A stretch of 32,196 bases of DNA from Candidatus Yanofskybacteria bacterium RIFCSPHIGHO2_01_FULL_44_24 (GCA_001794215.1 MGJK01000009.1:1-32196), one strand, 5' to 3'. Positions 11,770-21,964 are shown, numbered from the stretch's first letter. Numbers and translations: made by a program. The notes: generated by a model from the sequence alone, not told the origin.

Positions 11770-14193
11770 ATGGCTACCGGTATCCAAAAAAGAGAGATAG
11801 TCCAGGAGATGCAGAAGTCCTACATCGAATACGCGATGAGCGTTATTATTTCGCGCGCTTTACCCGACGTTCGCGACGGACTTAAGCCGGTTCATCGCCG
11901 AATTCTTTACTCAATGCATGAAATGGGTTTACGTCCCGGAGCGAAATACCAAAAATCGGCCAAGGTTGTCGGTTATGTCCTTGGCCAGTATCATCCTCAC
12001 GGCGACAGCGCCGCCTACGATTCCATGGTCAGGATGGCTCAGAGCTTTTCTTTGCGCTATCCGCTTGTTGACGGACAGGGAAACTTCGGCAGTATCGACG
12101 GAGACGCCGCGGCCGCCTATCGTTATACCGAAGCCCGCCTGGCTCCGATGTCGGAATTGATGCTTTCGGATATAGACAAGAATACCGTTAATTTCAGGGA
12201 TAATTTCGACGGGACGACCAAAGAACCGACCGTCTTGCCTACGCGGATTCCCAATCTTTTGATCAACGGTTCGATGGGTATCGCCGTCGGCATGGCCACC
12301 AATATTCCGCCTCATAATTTAGGCGAGGTTCTCGATGCCTCAATGCATCTTATCGAAAATCAAGAAGCAGACGTGAATGACCTTCTTCAGTTCGTTAAAG
12401 GTCCGGACTTTCCTACGGGAGGAGTGATTTATAACGAGAAAGATATTCTCAATGCATACGCGACCGGCCGCGGTCCGGTGGTCATACGAGGAAAGGCCGA
12501 TATTATCGAAGGCAAGAAAGGATTTCAAATAATAGTCACCGAGATTCCTTATCAGGTTAATAAATCAGAGCTGATCGTGAAAATAGCCGACCTGGTTAAA
12601 GAGAAAAGAATAGAAGGCATCAGGGATATTCGCGATGAATCCGATAAAGAGGGCATGAGAATTGCCATTGATTTAAAGCAGGACGCCTTTCCTCGTAAAG
12701 TTTTAAACCAGCTTTTCAAGTACACGGAACTTCAGAAGGCTTTCCATTTTAATATGCTTGGTTTGGTTGACGGCATTCAACCGCAGATACTTGGACTTAA
12801 GTCGTTGCTGGAGAAATTCATAGAACATCGCAAAGAAGTCGTCACGAGGCGGGCGAAATTCGATCTCAAAAAAGCCCAGGACAGGGCCCATATTCTTGAG
12901 GGATTGAAAAAGGCCTTAGATCATATAGACGAGGTCATCAAGATTATCAGATCTTCAGATTCGCGGGACGATGCGTTTAATAATTTAATTAAAAAGTTCA
13001 GATTTTCCAATAAGCAAGCTCAGGCTATCTTAGAGATGAAGCTTCAGGCTTTAGCCGGCCTAGAAAGAAAAAAGATCAACGATGAGCTCAAGGAAAAGAA
13101 AGAATTGATCGCACATCTGGAAGCGCTTCTTGCAAGTCCGAAGAAAATTTTAGGAGTAGTTAAAGATGAGTTCAGGGAAATAAGAGAAAAATTTGCCGAT
13201 GAGCGAAGGACCAAAGTCGTTAAATCTCCCCTAAGAGAAATCGGAGAAGAAGAATTAGTTCCCGAGGAGGACTCGCTATTTATGCTTACTCGCGGCGGAT
13301 ATATCAAAAGAATGGCTCCGGATGATTTGCGATCCCAGAAAAGAGGGGGCAAGGGCCTGATCGGTATGGCCACTAAGGAAGAGGATGTTGTTTCACAGTT
13401 TTTCATGGCCAATACCCATGACAGCCTGCTCTTCTTTACGAATTCAGGAAAAGTTTTCCAAACAAAAGCATATGAAGTTCCGGAATCTTCCCGCCAATCC
13501 AAGGGCAAGGCTATTGTTAACTTTCTTCAGGTTTCCCCGAACGATCTGATTACCGCCGTTGTTCCGATACCCAAAGATCAGAAGCGCATGTTCCTGTTTA
13601 TGGCGACGAAGCAGGGGATTATAAAAAAGGTAGATATGGATTCTTTCTCGCAGGTCAGGAAGAGCGGGATGGTGGCTATAAAACTAAAAGGCAACGATGA
13701 ATTAGGCTGGGTTCTTTCAACTTCAGGCAATGACCAGGTGATCTTGGTTACTTCAGGCGGTAATGCGATTAGGTTCAAGGAAAAAGACGTTCGCCCCATG
13801 GGACGGTCCGCTTCCGGCGTGATCGGAGTAAGATTGGAAAAGAGCGAATCTGTCGTTGGCGCCGATATTGTTCCGTCCGGAGTCGAGAAAGGGCTGCATA
13901 TTCTTGCGGTCATGGAAAACGGTTACGGCAAAAAGACCGACCTCAAGTTTTATAAAGTTCAAAACCGCGGAGGAAGGGGTATAATGACCGCCAAAATTAC
14001 GGCTAAAACCGGAAACCTTGTCTCTGCCCATGTCACTTCCGAGGAAAACAAGGAGTTGATCGCGGTATCTAATAAGGGGCAAGTGATCCGTACCTCCATT
14101 GAAAGCGTTTCGACTCTTGGCCGGGCCACCCAAGGCGTTAGAGTTATGAAGCTCGACGGGGGGGATAAGCTGGCTTCCGTCGTTGTAGTTTAG
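11770..14193 (+). CDS. gyrA: DNA gyrase subunit A
   Basis: Breakage-reunion subunit of DNA gyrase, which introduces negative supercoils with GyrB. I start at the ATG at 11770 (807 aa, [11 protein letters not shown]) rather than 11740, since the upstream codons come from the AT-rich repeat. The N-terminal winged-helix and tower region has [34 protein letters not shown] and the catalytic Tyr at about 119 (AYRYTEARL). Ser80 and Asp84, the positions linked to quinolone resistance, are the usual residues. A coiled-coil region is followed by the C-terminal beta-pinwheel with the gyrase box QKRGGKG, which separates it from ParC. No gyrB is in the window. CBS-domain genes follow after 10 nt. Confidence 0.97.
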   Translation: MATGIQKREIVQEMQKSYIEYAMSVIISRALPDVRDGLKPVHRRILYSMHEMGLRPGAKYQKSAKVVGYVLGQYHPHGDSAAYDSMVRMAQSFSLRYPLVDGQGNFGSIDGDAAAAYRYTEARLAPMSELMLSDIDKNTVNFRDNFDGTTKEPTVLPTRIPNLLINGSMGIAVGMATNIPPHNLGEVLDASMHLIENQEADVNDLLQFVKGPDFPTGGVIYNEKDILNAYATGRGPVVIRGKADIIEGKKGFQIIVTEIPYQVNKSELIVKIADLVKEKRIEGIRDIRDESDKEGMRIAIDLKQDAFPRKVLNQLFKYTELQKAFHFNMLGLVDGIQPQILGLKSLLEKFIEHRKEVVTRRAKFDLKKAQDRAHILEGLKKALDHIDEVIKIIRSSDSRDDAFNNLIKKFRFSNKQAQAILEMKLQALAGLERKKINDELKEKKELIAHLEALLASPKKILGVVKDEFREIREKFADERRTKVVKSPLREIGEEELVPEEDSLFMLTRGGYIKRMAPDDLRSQKRGGKGLIGMATKEEDVVSQFFMANTHDSLLFFTNSGKVFQTKAYEVPESSRQSKGKAIVNFLQVSPNDLITAVVPIPKDQKRMFLFMATKQGIIKKVDMDSFSQVRKSGMVAIKLKGNDELGWVLSTSGNDQVILVTSGGNAIRFKEKDVRPMGRSASGVIGVRLEKSESVVGADIVPSGVEKGLHILAVMENGYGKKTDLKFYKVQNRGGRGIMTAKITAKTGNLVSAHVTSEENKELIAVSNKGQVIRTSIESVSTLGRATQGVRVMKLDGGDKLASVVVV

Positions 14194-14203
14194 GAAATAA
14201 AAT

Positions 14204-14854
14204 ATGACAACCGCAAAAGATTTGATGACAAAAAAGACCGTATCGGTAACACCCGAAACTCCACTTTTGGAGGCGGTTAAAATTTTAGAAAAAAAGGGAT
14301 TCAACGGACTGCCCGTTGTTGACGGGGAGGGCAAGGTTGTCGGCATTATTACCGAATACGACATGATCATAAAGGGCTCGTCTATTCACCTGCCGACATT
14401 CATGAAGCTTTTTCGAGAGATGGATCTCTACAAAAAGGACACGGGCCTTATCAGAGATGATCTGAAAAAGATATTCAGTCTTAAGGTGAAGGATGTCATG
14501 AATGCCGACCCTCTTGTTTTGTCGGCCGATGTTTCAATTTCGGAGGTGGATAAGGCTTTCAATGAACATCACCGCGTCAATCCTATCCCTATCGTGAATG
14601 AAAAACATCAGCTTGCCGGCATAGTCAGCCGTTCAGATATGATCAAACTTTTTAGCGGGGTTAATTTAAAACTGAAAGACGGCATGAATCAGGAGGATAT
14701 TGATAAGAATATCAAAATCTTCCTCGACAACTTTCAGGATCAATTCATTTTAGTGGGCAAATTCAGGACCAAGTGGTGGCTTGTTGCCAGTATCTTCTTT
14801 ACTCTTGTCGGCTTTGCAATTGCCTGGCTGTTGATATTGAGAATTAATTTCTAA
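14204..14854 (+). CDS. CBS-pair protein with C-terminal membrane anchor
   Basis: Two CBS motifs form a Bateman module that usually senses adenine nucleotides. The first runs from about residue 5 (AKDLMTKKTVSVTPETPLLEAV) to GIITEYDMI, the second from about 98 (KDVMNADPLVLSADVSISEV) to GIVSRSDMIK. After a linker, a hydrophobic segment at the C terminus (WWLVASIFFTLVGFAIAWLL) would anchor the module to the membrane. No catalytic domain is attached, so a partner or channel is probably controlled in trans (inference). The gene starts 10 nt after gyrA. A paralogue without the anchor follows. Confidence 0.88.
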   Translation: MTTAKDLMTKKTVSVTPETPLLEAVKILEKKGFNGLPVVDGEGKVVGIITEYDMIIKGSSIHLPTFMKLFREMDLYKKDTGLIRDDLKKIFSLKVKDVMNADPLVLSADVSISEVDKAFNEHHRVNPIPIVNEKHQLAGIVSRSDMIKLFSGVNLKLKDGMNQEDIDKNIKIFLDNFQDQFILVGKFRTKWWLVASIFFTLVGFAIAWLLILRINF

Positions 14855-14974
14855 AAACATAGCATAATCCCGATTCAGCAATAGGTATAAAAACTTGCCT
14901 GTTTCGACCAGACATAGCTACCAGTGGATAAGTTGCCTTTATTTTTCAAACCAATCATTTAGAATTTATTTATC
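14855..14974. other. 120-bp spacer between CBS genes
   Basis: AT-rich spacer. Only weak features were seen, such as the short inverse pair GGTA/TACC and the repeated ACTTGCC/AAGTTGCC. No confident promoter or terminator. Confidence 0.4.
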
Positions 14975-15460
14975 ATGACATCAGTAAAAGAAATAATGGT
15001 GACCAAGATAGTCTCGGTCAAACCCGATGATTTGTTGCGCAATGCAGTTGATGTTTTGTTGGCGAACGGGTTCAATGGCCTGCCGGTTCTTGACGAGGAC
15101 GGCGTTTTAATAGGTATTTTGACGGAGTTTGATGTTATCGTAGCCGGAACGTCCATCCACAGCCCGGCCCTAAAAAGAATCAATGAGAACCCCGATTTTT
15201 ATAAAAATAAGAACTTGATGAAAGATGACGTATCCAGGATTTTAGGAATGAAGGTTAAGGAGGTTATGAATACCGAGCCCTTTGTCGTCAAAGAGGATGC
15301 ATCGGTGGAGGAGATTATGAAAAACTTCAGCGATCATCATAGGATCAATCCGATACCGGTTATAGATGAAAACCGGCACGTTTTAGGGATCGTCAGCCGC
15401 TATGACGTGATCAAATTCACCAAAAAGACTATCTCCGAATTGGCAGATAAAATCAAATAG
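14975..15460 (+). CDS. CBS-pair protein
   Basis: A 161-aa protein made of two CBS motifs only: VKEIMVTKIVSVKPDDLLRNAV to GILTEFDVI, and VKEVMNTEPFVVKEDASVEE to GIVSRYDVIK. It resembles the upstream CBS protein along its whole length (compare HHRVNPIPIVNE with HHRINPIPVIDE), so the pair arose by tandem duplication. It lacks the C-terminal membrane segment, leaving a soluble copy. It probably binds nucleotide, possibly pairing with its anchored sister (inference). A hairpin terminator follows. Confidence 0.88.
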   Translation: MTSVKEIMVTKIVSVKPDDLLRNAVDVLLANGFNGLPVLDEDGVLIGILTEFDVIVAGTSIHSPALKRINENPDFYKNKNLMKDDVSRILGMKVKEVMNTEPFVVKEDASVEEIMKNFSDHHRINPIPVIDENRHVLGIVSRYDVIKFTKKTISELADKIK

Positions 15461-15484
15461 ACCGCGGGCTTGTCAGTCTTCTTG

Positions 15485-15511
15485 AAACCCTTGTTGATAT
15501 GCGGGGTTTTT
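15485..15511 (+). terminator. terminator after the CBS genes
   Basis: AAACCC (15485-15490) pairs with GGGTTT (15504-15509) across a 13-nt loop, then T-rich TTAG. It would end the transcript that includes gyrA and the CBS genes. Confidence 0.6.
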
Positions 15512-15532
15512 TAGTGCCCCCGTTGTGTTAAA

Positions 15533-16123
15533 ATGAATAGGATGCAGGCAACCAACATCTCTATGCTAAAAATGTCCAGATCCGAAGGTACGGGGGGATT
15601 TTTGGATCCGGAGTCAATTTCAAACGAGTTCGGGATTAAAGAGGGAATGGCTATTGCTGATTTTGGCTGCGGAGCGGGGTATTTCACGGCCATTCTCAGC
15701 CGTAAGACGGGGAAGAGCGGCCGAGTATATGCCCTGGATATCCAGGCGGAAGCCTTGGAGAATGTATCGGCAAAAGCAAGGAAAGATGATCTCGCCAACC
15801 TCCAAACGATAAGAACCAACCTTGAGATACTGGGCGGATCAAGTCTTTCCAATAATTCTCAGGATATTGTTCTGCTGGCCAATATTTTATTTCAATCAAA
15901 TAAAAAAAAGGAAATCATTCAAGAGGCAGCCCGGGTTTTAAAGAAGGGAGGCAGAGCGATAATTATTGATTGGAAAAAAGGAGCAAACGGATTCGGTCCG
16001 CCCGAGAATCTCAGAATGACTGAGGCTGATGCAAGATCTTTTGCGGAACAAACAGGTTTAATATTTGTTCGAGAAATAAATGCCGGTAATTTTCATTTCG
16101 GCACGACATTCATCAAAAAATAA
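15533..16123 (+). CDS. class I SAM-dependent methyltransferase
   Basis: Rossmann-fold methyltransferase of the Methyltransf_25/31 type, 196 aa. Motif I ADFGCGAGYF is at about residues 42-51, the acidic post-motif residue is in VYALDIQAEAL, and LLANILFQ and ARVLKKGGRAIIIDW correspond to motifs IV-V. About 40 residues precede the fold (MLKMSRSEGTGGFLDPESIS), a pattern seen in UbiE-like and arsenite-methyltransferase-like proteins. The acceptor cannot be deduced. It abuts the membrane-anchored solute-binding protein gene with no gap and heads the surface-appendage cluster, so cotranscription is likely. The ATG at 15533 is the first in frame, and no Shine-Dalgarno site is seen. Confidence 0.82.
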   Translation: MNRMQATNISMLKMSRSEGTGGFLDPESISNEFGIKEGMAIADFGCGAGYFTAILSRKTGKSGRVYALDIQAEALENVSAKARKDDLANLQTIRTNLEILGGSSLSNNSQDIVLLANILFQSNKKKEIIQEAARVLKKGGRAIIIDWKKGANGFGPPENLRMTEADARSFAEQTGLIFVREINAGNFHFGTTFIKK

Positions 16124-17455
16124 ATGCCGCTTCCATTCTCTGGGTTTACATCATCCAATAAGCTGTTCTATATCCTTGTCGGGATCATTGTTTTTGTTTT
16201 TTTTGCGACGATCATCTGGATTTTAGCCGGAGTTCAGAGCAGGCCGGAAAAGTCCGCGCTTGAATTTTGGGGAGTCTTCGATGAGAACAAAAGCCTCAGT
16301 AAAGCGATAGATAAGTTTGAGTCTCAGCACAGCGGCGTCCGAATTACCTATAAAGAGTTTTCTTATGAAGATTACGAGAGAAATCTGATTGATGCTTTGG
16401 CGGCAGGCACCGGGCCGGATATATTCATGATTCATAATACCTGGCTCGCCAAACATCGGAATAAATTGGAATCCCAGCCTCAACCGACAAGCAAGAACGA
16501 GGAAGGTTTTATAAATATAGTTGATTTCAAGAACCAGTTTGTAGATGTTGCGTTTACTGATTTGGTTTTTCAGGACAAAATTTATGCCATGCCCATTTAT
16601 CTTGATACTCTCGCCCTCTTTTATAACAAAAGCCTCTTAAACAGCGCCGGAATCACCACGCCCCCGGCTAATTGGGAAGAATTCAATAAGGACGTCGAAT
16701 TGCTGACGAAGTTCGATAAATTCGGAAATATTATTCAGGCCGGCGCGGCAATGGGAACGGCTCGCAATATCAACCGGTCTACGGATATATTGATGCTTTT
16801 GATGCTTCAGAATGGAACCAGAATGACTAATGTCGCCAATACGAATGCAACTTTCGCCCGAGCCGTCAACGCCGAACGAGTCGGAGAAAACGCCTTGCAG
16901 TATTATGTCGATTTCGCCAATCCGCTGAAAAAAGTATATGCCTGGAATGACAGCCAGCACTATTCGGTTGATGCATTCGTCGAGGAAAGCTTGGCGATGA
17001 TGTTCAATTATTCCCATCAAGTCGACATCTTAAGGTCAAAGGCGCCCCGAATAAACATCGGCATTGCTCCCATTCCGCAAGTTACAAGCCTGCAAGCCAG
17101 CAACTATGCCAACTACTGGGCTCCGGCCGTTTCGGTTGCGGCCGAAAATAAAACAGCCGCTTGGCAGTTTATCAACTTTCTTTCTTCGCGCGAAGGAGCA
17201 ACTCTGTATTTAAGCGAAGTCTTGAGGCCTTCAGCCCGAAGGGATATTATCGATATCCAGAGAACCGATCCGATCCTTGGACCCTTTGCCGTTCAGGCTC
17301 TATCTGCAAAATCTTGGCATCAGGTTGATAGTATTGCCATAGAGAAGATATTTGCCGATATGATCGATGATATAAACTACGGCAGAGCCAAGCTCGGCGA
17401 TGCGCTAAGGAATGCGCAGGAGAAAGTAAACGTGCTAATGCAGAAACAGCTTTAA
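16124..17455 (+). CDS. membrane-anchored extracellular solute-binding protein
   Basis: Family 1 (maltose/sugar-type) periplasmic-binding-protein fold, 443 aa. A single N-terminal hydrophobic helix (about 13-35) replaces the usual signal peptide and lipobox: there is no Cys after the hydrophobic run, so the protein is probably held by an uncleaved anchor. Family signatures are SALEFWGVFDE, GTGPDIFMIHNTWLA, IYAMPIYLDTLALFYNKSLL and AAWQFINFLSSREG. No ABC permease or ATPase gene is nearby. The gene starts directly after the stop codon of the methyltransferase gene and precedes pilin-like genes, so it may act as a surface binding protein for the appendage system. The substrate is unknown. Confidence 0.85.
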   Translation: MPLPFSGFTSSNKLFYILVGIIVFVFFATIIWILAGVQSRPEKSALEFWGVFDENKSLSKAIDKFESQHSGVRITYKEFSYEDYERNLIDALAAGTGPDIFMIHNTWLAKHRNKLESQPQPTSKNEEGFINIVDFKNQFVDVAFTDLVFQDKIYAMPIYLDTLALFYNKSLLNSAGITTPPANWEEFNKDVELLTKFDKFGNIIQAGAAMGTARNINRSTDILMLLMLQNGTRMTNVANTNATFARAVNAERVGENALQYYVDFANPLKKVYAWNDSQHYSVDAFVEESLAMMFNYSHQVDILRSKAPRINIGIAPIPQVTSLQASNYANYWAPAVSVAAENKTAAWQFINFLSSREGATLYLSEVLRPSARRDIIDIQRTDPILGPFAVQALSAKSWHQVDSIAIEKIFADMIDDINYGRAKLGDALRNAQEKVNVLMQKQL

Positions 17456-17457
17456 AT

Positions 17458-17949
17458 ATGTATTACCAATACAAAAATATTCTCGCTACGGCCGTAATAG
17501 TCGCTGCCTTTGTTTTCTTCGTTGCCAACGTATCTTCGGCGGCCTGGAACTGGGGGGATCCGATCATACCTCAATGCAATATCTCGTCTTACGATAGTAC
17601 AACCGGGAAAACCTCGCTTCAAAAACCATGCACCCAGTGCCATCTTCTTGAGCTTATTCAGAATCTGATAGATTTTGTGACCAAGGGTTTGATGCCGGTT
17701 TTGGGTACCCTGTTTTTTATAATCGGAGGCTTCTTTATTCTTTTAGGCGGGGCCAACCCATCAATGGTTCAGCAGGGCAAGAGCATTATGTGGAGTACGA
17801 CCATGGGAATAGTTATAATTTTGGTTGCTTGGCTGATAACGAATACGATTATAATAAGCCTGATCGGCGGTACGGCTGTCCAGGGATACGACCCGACTAA
17901 ATGGTTTCAGTTCAATTGTACTCCGACGAGCATAACGCCGGTTCCGTAG
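17458..17949 (+). CDS. T4SS-pilin-like two-helix membrane protein
   Basis: 163 aa with an N-terminal signal or anchor segment (about 7-27) ending in SSA-A, a short Cys-containing region (CNIS...CTQC), then two long hydrophobic helices around 60-80 and 95-120 separated by a short polar turn (NPSMVQQGKSI). This layout, with a Gly-rich first helix, polar turn and second helix, is typical of the VirB2/TrbC-like 'T4SS pilin' family in Patescibacteria. A C-terminal tail has one further Cys. It starts 2 nt after the solute-binding protein gene. An alternative is a small holin-like protein, but the run of paralogues downstream argues for pilin-type proteins. Confidence 0.72.
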   Translation: MYYQYKNILATAVIVAAFVFFVANVSSAAWNWGDPIIPQCNISSYDSTTGKTSLQKPCTQCHLLELIQNLIDFVTKGLMPVLGTLFFIIGGFFILLGGANPSMVQQGKSIMWSTTMGIVIILVAWLITNTIIISLIGGTAVQGYDPTKWFQFNCTPTSITPVP

Positions 17950-17958
17950 CCGTAACTT

Positions 17959-18663
17959 ATGAAGAATTATCTATTAATTGTCCTGTTTTTTCTTTTAACC
18001 GGCATCAGCTATGCCGCCCAGCCTTCTCCGAATGCGGATTTTGAATCTCTGAGCTACGCAGCTCGTCTCTATTTCGACAACGGAAAACTTTTTGCCGATC
18101 GTGATTACGAGGTTAAATATGAAATAGTCGAAAGTAAGTTTGTTCAGGAGGTGGTCACAACCCCGTTCCCTTATCGTTTTGAGGTTATCGGGTTCAATAA
18201 TAAAGTAATTTCTTCATTTCAGTTCGATCCGCGCAAAGGTAACCCCACGTTTAATAGCGGCAAAATTACCGTATATGCCCCTTACGCTCCAGACGGTTTT
18301 AAGATAGATTTCTTAGATAATGCTTCGAGGCAGATCCTGTCTCTATTCGTAAGCGACAGCTCTTTTTGCGATGACGATAACATATGCGAGGAATCTAAGG
18401 GAGAAAATGAAAAAACCTGTTCTAACGATTGCAGGGCAGGCAGAACGCCCGTTCCGACTGTTAATGTCAGTCTTCCCCGAGATGAAGGGGGCTTCGGAAT
18501 CACTGCCCTTATTACATATATTGTCGCCGGCTTAGCGGCTTTGGGAGTGGCTTGGTTCGGGTGGAGATGGTGGAAGGGGAGAGGGGCGCGAGGCCTTTTG
18601 TCGCCCGAACCGCTGCCATCGTCCATCGTTCCTCCGCCTCAATCCCCGTTTAAAAATAAATAA
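17959..18663 (+). CDS. secreted, C-terminally anchored surface protein
   Basis: 234 aa. The signal peptide (about 1-19) is cleavable after ISYAA. An extracellular beta-rich region (about 20-130) is followed by the Cys-rich motif SFCDDDNICEESKGENEKTC ending NDC, similar to the C-x4-C...ENxxTCxxDC linkers often seen in surface proteins of Patescibacteria and archaea. A Pro-rich spacer, a single C-terminal membrane helix (about 175-195, ITALITYIVAGLAALGVAWF) and a short basic, Pro-rich cytoplasmic tail complete it. Gene spacing (9 nt before, 2 nt after) puts it inside the appendage operon. I cannot assign a molecular role beyond surface display; a minor subunit or assembly factor would fit. Confidence 0.68.
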   Translation: MKNYLLIVLFFLLTGISYAAQPSPNADFESLSYAARLYFDNGKLFADRDYEVKYEIVESKFVQEVVTTPFPYRFEVIGFNNKVISSFQFDPRKGNPTFNSGKITVYAPYAPDGFKIDFLDNASRQILSLFVSDSSFCDDDNICEESKGENEKTCSNDCRAGRTPVPTVNVSLPRDEGGFGITALITYIVAGLAALGVAWFGWRWWKGRGARGLLSPEPLPSSIVPPPQSPFKNK

Positions 18664-18665
18664 AA

Positions 18666-20018
18666 ATGAGAAAGTTTTTCGTCATATTATACTTCTCTGT
18701 CCTTCCTTTAGCTTTGTATTCAGTGAGCTCGGATTTTTCTTTGGCTCAAATCAGCTCATGCTCCTCTAACTGTGACGCCGTCTTTGTTTCTCAGTCTGTT
18801 CCGACGACGATGATCGCGGGGCAAATTTATCCCACCTCAGTCACCATGAGGAATACCGGAACGGTTGATTGGACCTGCTGTACGGGCGGTTTTCCTGCGG
18901 GCTATATAAATAATTCCGACGGATTCAAGTTGGGCGATCCGAGGGATTACAGTTCTCCGTTTCAGCCGGATGTAAGATTTGCCGTGCCGAATACGATTTC
19001 TCCCGGCCAAGATGTCGTTTTTAATTTTAGCATTACCGCTCCTTCTCCCGGCTCTTATTTCGCTCAGTGGAGGATGGTCAATGAATTTGATATATGGTTC
19101 GGGGAAGCAACTGGAGTCACGGCTATTAATGTTGTGGCATCTACTGTAACACCCACTCCTACACCCACTCCTACACCAACTTCCACTCCCACAGCTACTC
19201 CAACTCCGATACCGACACCAGCACCGACGCCTTCGCCAACCCCTGTATCTACGTTTATTCAGGTTCCGGTTATATCGCCTACGCCCACCGGTCAGATCGG
19301 ATTTGGTTATACATCCTACCCTCCGTATCGTCCGATTTCGGCTAATTTAGTGGTTGTTCCCGGACAAGTTGCTTCAATGCCGGCTGATCTGAATTTTTCC
19401 GTGGAGTTTACCCTCAATCAGGGGATGGTTGCAGGATGCTCTTTATATCAGCCGGGAGGAAGCGGATTTTATTGGAGCGTTGAAGCAAGGTATCAAAGTT
19501 CGGCCGGCGATTATACCGACTTTGTTCAAGCGGGGTCATCTTCTTGGCCAAGCTCGGCCGCTTCCGTTATTATTCCGTTTGCGCAGAATTTTGCTCCGAC
19601 CGGCAATCCGCAATTTGTTGTTTTCTGGGCTTCAGCCGACTGTAACAGCTATACGGGCGGATCATTGGCTCAATCAAATCAGGTTGTCATTGAAAATCTT
19701 TCGGGAGAGCAGGGATTTATCGTCACGAGCGTGACCGCCCAGAGTCAGCCCTTTACTTGGCAGATTTCTAATCCTATTCAGGGGGGATCGGGCAATATTC
19801 TTCAAACGGTTATCACTATTATCGATTTTATATTTAATATCGCCATCCCCGTCGCCGTTATCCTCATTATTTATGCCGGTATTCGTTTTGTGGTATCGCG
19901 GGGAAATTCGGGCAAAGTACAGGAAGCCAGAAGGCTATTATGGTATACTATTAGTGGACTGACCATTGTCCTCATAGGCAAGGGGTTTATATATTTGATA
20001 GGCAGTATTTTGAGTTAA
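18666..20018 (+). CDS. adhesin-like protein with Ig-type domain, Pro-Thr linker and pilin-like end
   Basis: 450 aa with distinct segments. Signal peptide about 1-28. A beta domain at about 30-155 resembles the NBR1/four-tryptophan Ig-like domain ([12 protein letters not shown], later [11 protein letters not shown]). A Thr-Pro repeat linker (about 160-200) follows, then a second beta-rich region (about 210-350) with several Cys. The C terminus has two hydrophobic helices flanking a polar turn ([18 protein letters not shown]), the same module as the small pilin-like proteins. It is therefore a large subunit whose extracellular part is mounted on the pilin-type membrane module, probably used for adhesion. 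The stop overlaps the next start (TAATG). Confidence 0.72.
   Translation: MRKFFVILYFSVLPLALYSVSSDFSLAQISSCSSNCDAVFVSQSVPTTMIAGQIYPTSVTMRNTGTVDWTCCTGGFPAGYINNSDGFKLGDPRDYSSPFQPDVRFAVPNTISPGQDVVFNFSITAPSPGSYFAQWRMVNEFDIWFGEATGVTAINVVASTVTPTPTPTPTPTSTPTATPTPIPTPAPTPSPTPVSTFIQVPVISPTPTGQIGFGYTSYPPYRPISANLVVVPGQVASMPADLNFSVEFTLNQGMVAGCSLYQPGGSGFYWSVEARYQSSAGDYTDFVQAGSSSWPSSAASVIIPFAQNFAPTGNPQFVVFWASADCNSYTGGSLAQSNQVVIENLSGEQGFIVTSVTAQSQPFTWQISNPIQGGSGNILQTVITIIDFIFNIAIPVAVILIIYAGIRFVVSRGNSGKVQEARRLLWYTISGLTIVLIGKGFIYLIGSILS
19150..19245 (+). repeat. Pro-Thr codon repeat (in 18666 gene)
   Basis: Degenerate tandem ACN-CCN hexamers encode a TPTP-type linker, with Ser, Ala and Ile variants. Such repeats expand and contract easily and probably form an extended, stiff spacer. 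Confidence 0.8.
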
Positions 20019-21499
20019 TGAAAAAAATATCCTATACAATTTTAATATTTTTTACTGCAGCTATCTGGGGCTTTGTCGGGATTGATCAGGCTGGGGCCGA
20101 AAATTGCTGGAACAGGAATGTATTGGGATACGAACATGTTTTTTGGGGGAATGCGATGAACTCCAATGTCACCGTTGATCCGGGCGACCTCGTAAGGTTT
20201 TCTGTTGAAGGCGAGTATCCCGGCGATAATTATCCTATTGCGGGAGAGGATTGTGAGGGTGTTCCCGTGCAGTTTGAGGTTTACTATGACGGAAGTTCGA
20301 CTCCCGTTATTTTGGTATCCGGCAATCTTTTGCCCGGCTCAAGTATTCCAGGCTATATCACTTTTCAATGGTATATCGACTGGTCCACCCCGAATCTTTA
20401 CGGCGGCAACTACCGGTTTAAGATAGTATCCCTTGCCGGCTATTACTGGAATTCTGTTTTATCTTCAAATGTCCTTACTGTTACGGGTCCGCCCGTTCCT
20501 TTGGTATGTTCTGTTACGCCTAATCCGGCATCAGGAAATCCGCCGCTTAACGATGTTGATGTTGCGGTTGCCGTTACATCCGGCTTCAGCCAGGCTTCCA
20601 AGTTTTTGGTTGATTGTGATATATCGGACGGAGTAAATTATATCTCCGGACCTGTTTTAACAAATTCCAGCCATACCTTTATTGATGTCTGCGATTATGC
20701 TAGTACCGGTATATTTACCGTTCGTGGAAGAGTTGAAGAGCAGGGATCCGGAGCAAGGCCTCCGGTCGAATGCGACGGCATCGTTACGGTCATTGCTACT
20801 CCGACACCAACACCAACACCGACTCCGACTCCAACACCGACTCCAATTCCAACTCCGACCCCGACCCCGACCCCGACCCCGACTCCGACTCCGACTCCGA
20901 CTCCCATTCCTACGCCCACCCCGACTCCGGTACCAACACCCATTCCCACCCCCGCAGTTCCGACAGTTTCTATCTATTGCAACAATACAACCCCGTGTAT
21001 TATCGATAGCGGCGATTCGGCTACAATAAGTTGGAATTCCGCCGGTGCCACAGTTTGCGTTGTTTCGCCCGGAGGCTGGACCGGTACTTCCGGTAGCCAA
21101 TCGACAGGAAACTTAACGGCTGATCAGAATTATACCGTCGATTGTTCCGGACCGGGCGGTCAGGTTTCCGGTAGTGTTCTGGTTTTGGTTCAGGATACCG
21201 GAGCTACGAGTACGGGTCCGTTCAAATTCAACAATCCTTTGGGCACAACGACAATCGACGAGCTTTTAAAAAGATTAGTCGCCCAACTCTATCTTTTCGC
21301 CATCCCTATAGTGGTTATCATGATAGTATATGCGGGAGCTATGTTTGTTATTGCTAAGGGCGATCAGCAGAAAGTATCAACCGCCAAAAGGATTCTTCTT
21401 TACGCGGTGATCGGCCTTGCGATCATATTGATAAATATCGGCTTTAGATGCTTAATCGAGGATATATTAAATATCAGTCCTCCATCGCCGGGATGTTAA
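20018..21499 (+). CDS. adhesin-like protein with long Pro-Thr linker and pilin-like end
   Basis: 493 aa. Signal peptide about 1-28 (ending QAGAE), a beta-rich N-terminal region with paired Cys, then a second segment from about [20 protein letters not shown] resembling PKD/Ig repeats. A TP-rich linker of about 54 residues follows, then an Ig-like domain with the pattern [22 protein letters not shown] and [20 protein letters not shown], common in Parcubacteria surface proteins. The C terminus has two hydrophobic helices around a polar turn ([18 protein letters not shown]), as in the pilin-like paralogues. It is a sister of the preceding protein and probably a second tip or adhesion subunit. The start overlaps the previous stop codon. 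Confidence 0.74.
   Translation: MKKISYTILIFFTAAIWGFVGIDQAGAENCWNRNVLGYEHVFWGNAMNSNVTVDPGDLVRFSVEGEYPGDNYPIAGEDCEGVPVQFEVYYDGSSTPVILVSGNLLPGSSIPGYITFQWYIDWSTPNLYGGNYRFKIVSLAGYYWNSVLSSNVLTVTGPPVPLVCSVTPNPASGNPPLNDVDVAVAVTSGFSQASKFLVDCDISDGVNYISGPVLTNSSHTFIDVCDYASTGIFTVRGRVEEQGSGARPPVECDGIVTVIATPTPTPTPTPTPTPTPIPTPTPTPTPTPTPTPTPTPIPTPTPTPVPTPIPTPAVPTVSIYCNNTTPCIIDSGDSATISWNSAGATVCVVSPGGWTGTSGSQSTGNLTADQNYTVDCSGPGGQVSGSVLVLVQDTGATSTGPFKFNNPLGTTTIDELLKRLVAQLYLFAIPIVVIMIVYAGAMFVIAKGDQQKVSTAKRILLYAVIGLAIILINIGFRCLIEDILNISPPSPGC
20796..20958 (+). repeat. long Pro-Thr tandem repeat (in 20018 gene)
   Basis: Dense ACN-CCN repeats, partly identical hexamers (CCGACT/CCGACC), encode the TP-rich linker. The low complexity also creates long antisense shadow frames rich in Gly-Val and Ser-Arg. 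Confidence 0.85.
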
Positions 21500-21891
21500 A
21501 AAACATACAAACAATTGCTGCTCTTACCTCTTTAATCTTCTCAGGATTATATCCGTTCGTTCCCTTGCATGCCCAGACATGGCTGCAGAACCTTAGCACC
21601 GCTCCGGGCGTGAACTTAACAAATCAGGATGTATTTGACATAATAGTAAGGGTAGCCTGTCAGTTGACCCAGTGGGCCATGATACTGATAGTTATTGCCT
21701 TGGTTTTTTACGCCTTCCTATTCTTTAAAAGCCGGGGCAATCCTCAGGAGTTAAAAGGGGCGCAGACTGCCCTAAAATGGGGTTTAATCGGAGGGATAGT
21801 TATTTTCGGGGTTTATACGATTATCAGGTCAGTTGCCGCTTTGGTTGGCGCGCAGTTACCGGGAGGTTTTCTGCCGCTGACCTGTTCTTAA
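21493..21891 (+). CDS. T4SS-pilin-like protein
   Basis: I start at the ATG at 21493 (132 aa), which overlaps the end of the previous gene, because it gives a good signal peptide ([20 protein letters not shown]..., cleavage after LHA). The mature part has a short amphipathic region and two hydrophobic helices around a polar turn ([18 protein letters not shown]), then a short C-terminal stretch with Cys. It shares the module with its neighbours. Overlap with the upstream gene implies coupled translation. Using the earlier in-frame ATG (21448) would lose the signal peptide, so it is less likely. Confidence 0.7.
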   Translation: MLKNIQTIAALTSLIFSGLYPFVPLHAQTWLQNLSTAPGVNLTNQDVFDIIVRVACQLTQWAMILIVIALVFYAFLFFKSRGNPQELKGAQTALKWGLIGGIVIFGVYTIIRSVAALVGAQLPGGFLPLTCS

Positions 21892-21964
21892 TTTAAAATA
21901 TTTTTTACCTAATCCTTGCAGTTCTTTTTGAAGTGAGGGGACGGGGTAATCAATAATTATTATC

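Noticed and set aside
14855..14974. Another copy of the structured element family between the CBS genes
   Set aside because: It has GGTATAAAA and a weak inverse pair, but no TGCT hairpin, CAGTC loop or long outer arms.
19150..20958. CRISPR array at the repetitive stretches
   Set aside because: The repeats are contiguous 6-nt coding units without spacers; no cas genes are present.
20657..21100. Antisense and shifted frames rich in Gly-Val, Ser-Arg or Asp-Ser across the Pro-Thr repeat
   Set aside because: They are shadows of the tandem ACN-CCN repeat in the surface protein gene and have no start signals.
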